Positions 44,772 through 55,600 of a DNA stretch of 64,000 nt are shown here, piece by piece. Where the stretch lies: assembly GCF_021869535.1 (NCBI RefSeq), contig NW_026262668.1, positions 136,635,635 through 136,699,634 on the forward strand, given 5' to 3'. The notes beneath the pieces were generated by a model. That model was not told where the DNA came from, ran no database searches, and was given only the letters and a program-made list of their open reading frames with translations. Source of the stretch: Mytilus californianus (Eukaryota > Mollusca > Bivalvia > Mytilida > Mytilidae). The stretch's first letter is position 1. Every line of letters begins with the position of its first letter. The translations under genes and the position numbers were made by a program.

Positions 44772-45078
44772 GTAGACAGATAAGTTCCATTTAAGATGAA
44801 TCATTACAAAAAAGATCATGTAATTGTTCATGACGAACATTACTTAATATGTTTTCTTTTTATGTCTTTACATGTAATACTTTTTGTAAAATTTTCTCTT
44901 AGAAATTCTATTTAAAGCTAAAATTTTACCGCCTTTGCTATGAAATTCAATGCAAACTTATTGTTATTAGAAGAGGATATGCATGGTCTTTTTTCGAAGG
45001 CAAAATATTGCTTAACAACTAATATTCTTATACTTAAAATTTGAAGTTAAAGGCATACGATACAGAAAAGGTCTTACA

Positions 45079-45772
45079 TTGAATGAACGTAATATATGTG
45101 TTACTGGTAAATTATTAAGTCGGGAATTTCTTCGTTACAACAAATTACTTAAAACCTTTACTAAATTCTTCCATAGATATAAAGATTTGGTTTTGAAGTT
45201 TGGTTGTACCTGTAGAAAACTTATTTCAAACGGGATAGCATATCCTCATTTTTACGAAGATGTTGTTTACCGAGCCAGGGAATTTAGGAACGATCCGGGT
45301 AAACTTACCTTTAAATAAACTTATTCTAAAAGATTACCAATTCAACACTGTAATTAGATCTTTGAATATTGTTTTTATTGGTATTAATATTGATTTTGTT
45401 ATCAGTAAATTAAAAGCAAAATAAATATTATTGTTATATACATATACACATTCATGGATCTACAATCTGTCTATACCTGTATATGGCATTGCACAGTCAT
45501 GTTTTTCTCTGACCGTTTATGACGTCTTTATACTAAATCCATTGGATGTTGGATGTGTACTGATTGTTAATTTAGTCTTAGATGCATGATTTGTTTTGTT
45601 AGTTGTTATTGGCTTTGAACTATCTGTCAGTAACTGCGAGTACTCTCAGATATGTACTTAGTGTCTTTTTGTTGTTTGGATGTACAAGTACCCGTCCACG
45701 TTTACTCTGTGTTTTTGTTAGATGTATTTCTATTTGTATCCATCTGATGAGCTAAGCCTTTTTCAACAGATT
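45079..45772 (+). mobile_element. RT-A element: RT C-terminus and 3' UTR, left part
   Basis: The 79-residue frame encodes LLKTFTKFFHRYKDLVLKFG, then CTCRKLISNGIAYPHFYEDV and VYRAREFRNDPGKLTFK. Beyond the stop, FEYCFYWY...-like frames and the reverse-matching 3' UTR follow (GTTGGATGTGTACTGATTGT, CTGATGAGCTAAGCC). The 3' UTR is cut at about 45772 by a LINE insertion and resumes at about 47268. Confidence 0.72.
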
Positions 45773-47268
45773 TGAGAAGTGCCATATGTAAAATCAGAAT
45801 CAGTGCACATGATCTCAAAATAGAAAGAGACAGGTATAAAACTTTATATATAGAAAGAGACCAAAGGCTTTGTAAGAAATGTACTCTAAATCTGGTTGAA
45901 GATGAACAACATTTTATTACTAGTTGTCCAGCATACAATAATGATAGGGAGATATTTTTCAAGGAGATAAACTGTATCTGTCCCAATTTTATATATCTTT
46001 CAAATGAGGCAAAATTTGTTTGGTTATTTACTAATGAAAATTTGTCTATACTTAAATATTTAGGGAGCTATATTATTACATGTCTAGATGTTAGACGAAA
46101 TGTTAATTAATGTATGTAATAACAATGATAATTGTAACGATTTTATAGTTCTGATCCTGCCTGGAATTAAATGTATGTGATTTTTATAGAACGAAGATAA
46201 TAACATTTGTCTGAACTTTTTAATGTTTCATTTTAATATATAAAAATGTTTTTCTGTTACAAATCATGATGTATTGTTTTATGTGTACATGTTATGCTGC
46301 CCATCAAGGGCCCTTGATTGGAATAATAATATACACCTATTGACTGGTTATGAGGGTAATAGCAAGTTTGTTGTCCCTGAGATACCAATTAATGCTCGAG
46401 GCGAAGCCGAGGGCAATAGTTAGTATCAAAGGGACAACAAACTTGCTATTACCCTCATAAACAGTCATTAAGTGTTTTATTATACCGAAAAAAAAAACAA
46501 TTTTCTAAAAAGACTACATACACCACTTGGAAAAACAAGCATTCTGTGAGTATTGCATGGCAATATAGTCCCCTACCGGTTAAAAATTCAGTGTGATGGA
46601 ACAAAATTCTAACTTGATCTATAACTTTTCATGGTGTGAACTACATAAAATAACAAACAAACCTACCACTAAATTCTTCAAACAATTTACTAAAGAAGAG
46701 GGAAAAAATCAAAAATTTGCCCGTGTGGTATTTGTCAATATCTTATTTACTTTAATCAAGATCAGGAATCTTTGTGTAAAAATTCGCTTATATATAATAA
46801 ATGCTAGCTAAATATATATTACCATGCATACACCAAAGCAATCACGTATGACGAAGACGACGACAGACCCATACCATGTATTTGTAATGTTTTAATTCTT
46901 AAAATATGTCATGTAGATTTTTCTTTTTCTTTTTAAATTGCTTCTGGTAAGTAAAATATTTATTCGAAATAACGACGACAGATACATGCAGATTATACCG
47001 TTTACGATATTTCAGAGTTTAACGTTGCCAAGAGCACAAATACAAGCAGAATATTCAATGACGTCATTATTGTCCAATGAAAAAAAAATTTGAAAAAGTC
47101 TGGGAAATATGTTTATAAAACTATTGACCGGGTTAATAGTCTTTGAAACTATTGACTGGCAAATAGTCTGTGGAATGAAATAGCACAAATATTTAATTTT
47201 TTTTATATAGAAAAAACATACTGAGGTATAATAAATATTCTTATTCTTATTCTTATTCTTATTCTTAT
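45773..47268 (+). mobile_element. 5'-truncated LINE inserted in the RT-A element
   Basis: The frame 45772-46110 encodes ICKIRISAHDLKIERDRYK, then LCKKCTLNLVEDEQHFITSC and PAYNNDREIFF. This is the C-terminal Cys/His segment (C..C...EDE.HF...CP.Y...R) of LINE reverse transcriptases. The non-coding tail ends in AATAAATATTCTTATTC with a (TTATTC)n tract at 47234-47268, a typical LINE 3' end. A palindromic element (46320-46486) interrupts the tail just after GGGCCCTTGATTGGAATAAT. Confidence 0.7.
46320..46486. mobile_element. Palindromic MITE-like element inside the LINE tail
   Basis: The left arm TGACTGGTTATGAGGGTAAT, then AGCAAGTTTGTTGTCCCTGA, pairs with the right arm AAGGGACAACAAACTTGCTA, then TTACCCTCATAAACAGTCA. 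The centre is CTCGAGGCGAAGCCGAGGGC. The outer ends (AATAATATACAC and GTGTTTTATTATACC) are also inverted. Confidence 0.75.
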
Positions 47269-47640
47269 AGTCTGTTCTTATGTTGTACTATTACACCACT
47301 GTCCCAGGTTAGGGGGAGGGTTGGGCGCCTGCTAACATGTTTAATCCCTCCACATTCTGTATGTGCCTGTCCTAAGTCAGGAGCCTGTAATTCAGCGGTT
47401 GTCGTTTGTTGCTGTGTTACATATTTGTTTTTCGTTCATTATTTTGTACATAAATTAGTCCGTTTGAATTGTTTTACATTTGTCATTTTGGAGCCTTTTA
47501 AAGCTGAATATGCGGTATGGGCTTTCCTCATTGTTGAAGGCCGTACGGTGACCTATAGTTGTTAATTTCTGTGCCATTTGGTCTCTTGTGGAGAGTTGTC
47601 TCAATGGCAATCATACCACATCTTTTTTTTATATTTACAT
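47269..47640 (+). mobile_element. RT-A 3' end, right part of the interrupted copy
   Basis: GTCTGTTCTTATGTTGTACT, then ATTACACCACTGTCCCAGGT, GTCCTAAGTCAGGAGCCTGT, GGTATGGGCTTTCCTCATTG and AAGGCCGTACGGTGACCTAT, with GAGTTGTCTCAATGGCAATC at the terminus. It follows on from the sequence broken at 45772. Confidence 0.72.
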
Positions 47641-47644
47641 TCAT

Positions 47645-47930
47645 TTTCCTTTGAACATTGATAGCTTCGAAAATATTTTTTTTTTTTTTTTTTATTTCCG
47701 AACTTTTAAAGTGGCGCTAAGATTCTATAAAAATTGACGGAACTTTAAATTTGTGCAATTTTATTGAAAAGTAATTCATAAAATATTATATCGCTAAGAC
47801 TTTGATTCTTATACTCTTTACACTTAGTATATCATATCACAAGATAGCTTGAAGTGCCGTCTGTACTCAACATTTCATGTTTAAAATTGATTTACAGAAT
47901 TTAAACGAGAAACGCGTGTACCTTGTAGGT
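47645..47930. other. Spacer
   Basis: AT-rich with a long T run at 47672-47692. Nothing else is recognised. Confidence 0.35.
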
Positions 47931-47934
47931 AAAA

Positions 47935-48095
47935 ATGAGAATGGAAACGGGGAATGTGTCAAAGAGACAACAACCCGACAAAAGAGAAGAAAATAGCCCA
48001 AGGCCACCAATGGGTCTTCAACATAGCGAGAAAATCCCGCAGCCGGAGGCGGGCTTCAGCCGGCCACTAAACAATAATGTATACTAGTTCAGAGC
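47935..48095 (+). repeat. Dispersed repeat (GGGGAATGTGTCAAAGAGAC type)
   Basis: GGAAACGGGGAATGTGTCAA, then AGAGACAACAACCCGACAAA, GGGTCTTCAACATAGCGAGA, GCAGCCGGAGGCGGGCTTCA and ATGTATACTAGTTCAGAGC. I recognise this as a very common mussel repeat. The class is unknown to me. Confidence 0.6.
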
Positions 48096-49597
48096 ATTCT
48101 CTGGGTTTTCAGGCTTTTTCAAATATCAAACAAAGAGTTGTGTATCTTTTTTCGTTTCATTGTAAATTGAATGATATCAGTCGGAGTAATGTAATAAATA
48201 AATGTGGTTTGTGGTTTGTCTTGTGGCTTGTCTCGTTGGTGTTTATATGTAAAGGAATACACTCATCGTTATTCATGGTAATAACTCTTCATTGTTAAAT
48301 CATCTTTGTTTATTTTTAGGGTGCTTCCCCATAATCTTTAACAAAAAAAACAATTTTTTTTATCTGAAAACAGTCATCTAGTATAACAAATGCGGTTACA
48401 TTTTTTTATTTCTTTAGCAGTATACTAAGGAACCCAACGAGCAAAAGGTAGGCAGAAATTGTACATGTAACACTTATTTTAATCCTTTCTCCATAAATCT
48501 TCGTTATTTGTTTCACATCTGAACATTTTTATCATCGAGCTGACAGAGGATAACCTTAACGCATGTCATTACTAATATCTAATTGACTTTCGTGCTCTTA
48601 TAAAAACTTTCATATCATGTAAACCATTTGTCATATGATAAATCATCTATAACAACATCATTTAACTTGTATTAGTATTACCTAATCATCCATTATGTAT
48701 GTGTGAAAGTGAAAGATACATTTCAGTATTCACGATTTACCACACGCCTAAGGCCCAGCTCTGTAAAAATGTTATCTGGTCGGTAAAAACTGAAAAGAGA
48801 AATTTTATGAGAGAGTATTTCTTAAAGACTGTTGATTTTTTTTTTCTGAATAACGTATACCCCGAGTCTTGTTTTATTCATACAGAATGTGTAGCGTTTG
48901 AAATCTTCTTTTAAGTGTTCTTTTCCAAATTTCACATGTTTTTTTTTTAATTCTGATTATAGGATGTATTTTAATAAAGGATATCTTAATACGCCAAAGT
49001 AATGTAAAAAAAACTTTATGTACACATAATTATGAGTCTATCATGCTGTGAATTTTAAAAAGATGGAAGGATGTTTTGAAAAATATCGTCTGTGTGAAAT
49101 GAATAAAGGGGAATTTTTTTGTCTCACTTTTTTTACTGAAAAATTAATAGTAATCGAAAGTTAACATTAAAGCAGTAAACCCCGTTTTTTAACACAAATT
49201 TTAAAGAGTTCAGGCTTGATTTTATGATGCTCAAAAATAAGAAATGATGACAGAATTTGTTATATAGAAAACGATTGATACTTAGCGCCTAAAGAATATA
49301 TTTCAATAATTAATTGTGTCATAAATAATAATTTAGTTTTGCGGTATTGCTATAACAATGTAAAACAATCACAAAATTGTCATATAGGTAATACAAAGGT
49401 AGACACGCTTGACTGAACATACAAGAATTTATTAGACAAATGTCAGATGTAGGTTTTATGGTTTATTTGATGTTTTATTGTTATTCAATGTCAGTTTTAA
49501 CAGACCTCTAATGGGTGGAACAATTCCAGAGAAATCAGCGTAAAGAGGTCGTGTGTTGGATTTAAACTGCTTCCCTTCATCCCTTAATTCGCCAGAT
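48096..49597. other. Upstream flank of gene 2
   Basis: AT-rich, with no other gene supported. The 71-residue frame at 48699 lacks features. A TGTCAGTTTTAACAG just before 49503 could be an acceptor for a non-coding leader exon. No TATA box was assigned. Confidence 0.35.
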
Positions 49598-49627
49598 ATG
49601 GATTTCCATTGTATTATAACTATGATG
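49598..49627 (+). CDS. Gene 2 coding exon 1
   Basis: It encodes MDFHCIITMM, the first half of the signal peptide. The donor is ATGATG|gtaagc, phase 0. It is too short to appear as an ORF. It was chosen because its phase and hydrophobicity fit exon 2, and a leader upstream of exon 2 is required. Confidence 0.65.
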
Positions 49628-52600
49628 GTAAGCTTTGATATTTAATTTAAAATTTTATTTTACATTTATCTTTTTAATTTACCAAATTATATTTTATAAA
49701 ACTGTTGTTTGAATAACTTGCTTGCTTTTTGTTTTGTTTTGTTTTTGTTTGGTTTTGAATTATGCAGATTTTTGAAAATAAAAATAAATTATTACAATAC
49801 CATTTTTGGATTTCAATCTATTACGAATGCATTTTGTATGCTTGACATTTCATAAAGGAAAAACAGATTTGATGAAAATTAAAAGTCAATACAAATACTG
49901 CCTTTCGTTTTGAATGCTCAAATCTACACACATGAAATTTTAACAAACAATCTGTTCCGGGATTTCTTTTTTTAAATCAATTTGTTTGTCGTTAAAAGGG
50001 TAGGAGATATTAAATGGGACAATTAAAACCACGAATCGTTGACAGACAGGCAACAACAAGACCAAAAGAAAAAATAGATAAGCAGCGTCTCTAAATAACC
50101 AAAACAGAAAAATTATAAAAGATTGAGCTTATTGAACCACATCATACACCGGAACCCCAAACTTCGAAAAATTTTACGTGTTGCAGGATCTCAATATTTT
50201 TATTTTGCCGACAGCCTCCTCTTCGAATTGTATTACAATGGTAATTAACCATAGGATCGGAAACCTTAATCCATAAACTGTAAACCTATTTTTACAATAC
50301 TAATGTATTATATCGAGAATTATGCTAGCCACTGGGCAAACATTAGTAGATGTCATTTACACTCGATTTGGTTAATTCTGCGAGGAAGCTGTTACAAACC
50401 AGAATTTAAACCTTTACTGGATCAATGAACACTATACTGTTTTCCTCACAATACTGATCAATATTGTTGTATGTGGAAATCGCATTATGTAATGCAATTG
50501 ATAAAGGAATCGAGGGTTAATATTAATACAGTATTCCAGGGCTTGCGTTATGGGTTTTGCTCGTTGTTGAAGGCCGTACTGTGATCTATAAATGTTAACT
50601 TCTATGTCATTTGGTCTCTTGTGGAGAGTTGTCTCATTGGCAATAATACCACATATTCTTATTTTTATATTTATATCCACCCCAGTGTTGTGTTTTAAAA
50701 GTTGATGTAGCTCAGTCTTTAGATTTCTGAGTAGCGGTTTGTACACCAATCATTATGTTTATCCGTTTATTCTTCACTTTTTCATAAATGTATGAATGCA
50801 CGCAATGATATAAACCTCTTACTGTCCAAATATTAAATATGTCACGCAGCATCTGTTCATTACTTAACATCTTTCAGATAAAACATTTACTGTTTTTTCT
50901 CAATCGATTTATGAATTTCAAACAGCGGTATACTACTGTTGCCTTTATTTACGATTATACAGTGTACTATCTTTCTTCAATATCCCTATCTCGAGTTGTT
51001 TTTTATGAACGAGTTACTGTTTGCAAAATTATAAATTATTCTAAATAATAAGGATGTTCTTGTCCCAGGCAGAAAACCCTGGCCGTGTTAGGCGCAACTT
51101 TTTGGAAGTTTTGGTCCTCGGTGCTCTTCAGCTTTGTACTTGTTTTGGCTTTGAAACTTTTTTCATCTGAACGTCACTGGTTGGTCTTGTGTGGACGAGA
51201 CGCACGTCTGGCGTATTGTATTTTAAGCCTAGTACCTTTTGTTAGCTATTATTCGTGTGTTTCTTTGTCCTATATGTTCTCCCATTTATTTGTATTGTGG
51301 TCCTGTCATGTGATGTTGTCGTTTTTGGTGTTGTGTTTGACGTTGCCATAAAAGCGGGAGGTTTGGCATGCCACAAAACCAGGTTCAACTCACCATTTTT
51401 TTTCTTAAAATGTTCTGTACCAAGTCAGGAAAATGGCCATTGTTATATTATAGTTCGTTTCTGTGTGTGTTACATTTTAATGTTGTGTTTTTGTTGTGTC
51501 GTTGTTCTCCTCTTATATTTGATGCGTTTCCCTCAGTTTTAGTTTGTAACCCGGATTTGTTTTTATCTCTATCGATTTATGAGTTTTGAACAGCGGTATA
51601 CTACTGTTACCTTTATTTACACCGGTTGACCCGAGACCAATCGGTGTAAATGACATCATTGAACAATCCGCTTAATCGGTTCTTACAGTGACGTAATAAC
51701 ATAAGCATTGTTACATATAAAATCTACGGGAAAGTGCACAATTTCAAAAGTCGTTTAAGAATCTCCAATGTAACATCATTTGAGCGTGACGTCATATATG
51801 TTGAATGACGTCGTAGTATAGCTTGTGGCGTTACAGACGTCCAGCAAGACATGTAACCATATTGAATAGACTAATTTCATATTACCGACTTTTGACTATG
51901 GAGTTTATATTTTTTTTTCGACGGGTTATCTTATCTGTGGTAGGGCATCCTGGCACTCGGTCAAGTAAGATCAACCTGAAGAAGTAAAATCAAGCTTACG
52001 ATCGGCACAATTTAGGGGGAAAATTAACTGTTTTATGTTTTCTATACACGACAAAATCTTCGAAAAACACTAAACTTTCCCCCCAAATTGCACCGATTAT
52101 ATGTTTGATTTTACTTCTTTTGTTTGCTCCTATTTACCGAGTACCAGGATGTCATACCGATACCACATAAAAGGTAACCTGTCGAAAAATTATAAAATCT
52201 GGATTCAAAAGTTGGTAATATGAAAGTAGTCCATTAGCAGCAACAAGAGGGTTAAAGACTAATAGGCAGTACAGCTAGTGAAAGAAAAAGGCAAATTTCC
52301 AACATATAAAGTTTTCATGATCAAGCGGCATTCAACCAAATGAATAAACTAATAAGAAATTCAAGTCAAGTTACTTACTAAATCATTGCAATTCTTATGA
52401 AATCGACTTTATAATTACATACAACGTGAAATGTATGCTCCATGAACATGATGAATAATGAATGAATTCAGTTGGTTAATATTTCTATTTTCGCAGGTTA
52501 TCGTCATTGCTGGAAAGGTAAGCTGTTTGTCATAATTTACACAATAGTCACATTGCTGGAAAGGTAAGCTGTTTGTCATATCTTACACAATAATAACATT

Positions 52601-55600
52601 GCTGGAAAGGTAAGCTGTTTGTCATAACTTACACAATAATCACATTGCTGGAAAGTTAAGCTGTTTGTCATAACTTACACAATAGTCACATTGCTGGAAA
52701 GGTAAGCTGTTTGTCATAACTTACACAATAATCACATTGCTGGAAAGGTAAATTGTTTGTCATAACTTAAACAATAATCAAATTGCTGGAAAGGTAAGCT
52801 GTTTTTCATAACTTACAAAATAATCACATTGCTGGAAAGGTAAGCTGTTTGTCATAATTTAAACAATAATCAGACTTTATTGGGACTTATACTTGTAAAT
52901 GCATGAATGGTATACGAAAGGCGATGACCAATTTACCTCAGAATTGTTTTACTCATGAAGGTCTAAAAATATAATACTGATTTTATAAAAAAAAAACTAA
53001 CATTCTTAAAAAAAAAACTATTGTTTTATATGTCTCTATATAATTGACATTGAATTCAGTGATGTTGGCGGTAATACTGCTAATTCTACGCGTTTTTGTT
53101 AAGTAGAAATCAAACGAAATCCGGAATCAATGTGCATCTAAATGACTTTCAAAATTCAAATGTTTAATACTGTAGAACTTTGGCTATTTTTTTGCAATGC
53201 TTATAGTTTTTATCTTGATTAATTATTTGTAAAACTATTCGTTTGTAAGAATCTGATGTAACGAAAGTATAAATATCAATTTATACTGATGTTCAAAACC
53301 CTCGGACACTGTCACACTTGGCCATTATAGTCTGTTTTTTGTGAGTGATTGTATCTTAAATATTTTGAATGAACGTGGTGAAGGAAACTTACGAAACCTT
53401 AAAGTTTCCTCCATATTTGATTTACGCAGATGGACGCAGATGGACGACTTCAAACTAAAATATATAAATAACGTAATGATCTCCACTTTCCAGTTGTCAA
53501 ATACTGATTTATAATAATAAAATTTTATTCAAAAGCAATACAGCTTATAGAATGTCTTAGCAGCAACATACCATCTGCCCAATAGTATGGGGTAAATATA
53601 TCTCAATTAAAACGTTACGCTTGTGTGTGTTCACAGTATACGGCCTTTATTGACCGGCTGTGCTCCTGACACAAGAACTGCCCTAACAGACTTTTAAGGT
53701 GGAATGACTTAAATCGTGACTTCATAAGTTTTACTATCAATGATATCGCTCCTGTACTGACATGAAATAGTTTGGAATACGGTCATTTTTGTGAAGACCA
53801 GGGTGCGATAAGATCATTATTTTGCCTTACTTTTTACTGAGATTTGAACTTTTGATTAAAGATTTCAATTATGTCTGTTTAAAAGTTGAGATGTTGCAAA
53901 GTTAAAAACCAAGAATTTGTTTTACCCATGACGTTCCTATTAATGCAGTTTTGACGTCACGAAAAAAGCCTAGTTACGCGTTTTCGTGAAAAATTCAAAA
54001 GATTTTGGTCAGTTTTTGCATAGTTTTTAGACCCTCAAATATAGAGCGCATGCAAGTACCAACTAACTAATTTACCAAATAGTTTCTCTATTTGAACAAC
54101 TTTTATGCAATTCATTTTTTGGTAATTGCATGCACTCAATATTATCCAATAACAAATATGCAAATTTTGTTCTTTTTGTAAAAACCGCTCATCCTGATCT
54201 AACTTTCATCAGGAAAGTTCAAACACAAAAATTTGAAAACTAAGAACTTCTTGAATACTTGAGTTGTTTATGACAAAAAGGGACCTAAATGGTAACCAAA
54301 TCCACCTGAGGATATTTTATTTTTTGTTTTCAAAATTCTTTTGGCGTGCTCATTGTCTTGCTTAAAGCGCCTGTTTGGTATTGTTAGAAGAAAACACTGG
54401 TATCTTTGATCAGTATTTCTTTTTCTAGGCAGTCAGTCGTTCGGGAATGGGCTATTTTTCGGCACGGTTATTGTGTTAAATTTTAATACTATATTAGTAG
54501 TCATACGATTTCCTCTGAATTTTAAGAAGATTCTAACTATCACTATCAGGAATCGGGGTTTATAAACAACTGTCATACAAATGGGAGGTTTGGGTAGCTA
54601 TATAATCAGGTTTAACCCACCAATTTCTCGAAACTTGCTTGTATCAAGTCTGGAATATGGCAGTTATTTTTCACTTGTTCCGTTGATTGACAGCGTTTGA
54701 TTTATTAGTTTGTATGGACTTCCCCTTTTTTAGTTTGCCTTGGAGTTCGATATTTTTGTTTTACTTTTTTTATGGAGGATAATTTACAACAATAACAATC
54801 AATCTAAATAAGATCAATCATTCATGTTTTGCTCGAGCAAACAACGATAGGTTTTGAAGTAGTGTTTCTTGTGTTTAGCATTGCCAATGCTATTATGACT
54901 GGATTAACATAAAAAAATACATGCAATCAAGCCGCATGAGCTTCTTACGGCAAAGTTTCTTTTCAAAGGACGATTAAAAAAGAAAGTGTATATAAACAAA
55001 TAACTATTTTTTTATTTGTATTATCATTAGAAATAGATATAGACATATTTTATTATTTTGAATCATGGTGCCCTAAATAGAGCAATCATTCATAATTAAA
55101 TAAACAGGTAAACATTGATTTTTATAATTGAATATTTAACATAATGGAGCATGGAAAAAAACATAATTAACTACAAAGTGAATACATTATGACCAATGAT
55201 ATCATGGCAAAACAAACAAGAGTCGACAAAACATTAAGCAACAAACTTAAGACTGTGCAACACGAATCTCACCAAGATTGTGCAACACGAATCTCACCAA
55301 GACTGTGCAACACGAATCTCATCAAGACTGTGCAACACGAATCTCATCAAGACTGTGCAACACGAATCTCACAAAAAAATATATAAACAGACTCTAATGG
55401 AGAGAACAAAAAAATTACAAAAATGTATTAATTAATTCAGAATATGTGACATAATGACACATTAATTTCATGACTGATTACGATGATTTAGCTGTCAATC
55501 ATTTATACAATCTGTGAAAAAGCAAGATATGGGCTATTTCCCTTCGTGACTTGATACTTTAATATAGCATGAACGGTTTAGTTAAAGAATGAATAATCAA

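Larger units (their letters stand above)
49628..52496 (+). other. Gene 2 intron 1
   Basis: It contains a reverse family C copy (50003-50165), an RT-A tail (50538-50675), a dispersed repeat (51055-51600) and a 350-bp palindromic element (51875-52225). No extra exon is needed by phase. Confidence 0.55.

Noticed and set aside
48699..48914. 71-residue forward frame after a CATTTCAG acceptor-like site
   Set aside because: Acceptor is weak, frame crosses a T-run (low complexity) and no partner exon is found; gene 2 does not need it.
51085..51589. Three overlapping frames of 73-95 residues with hydrophobic, Cys-rich peptides
   Set aside because: They lie wholly within a dispersed repeat and family B tail and have no conserved motif.
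55248..55372. Possible CRISPR-like repeat
   Set aside because: 25-bp units are contiguous without spacers; simple minisatellite.
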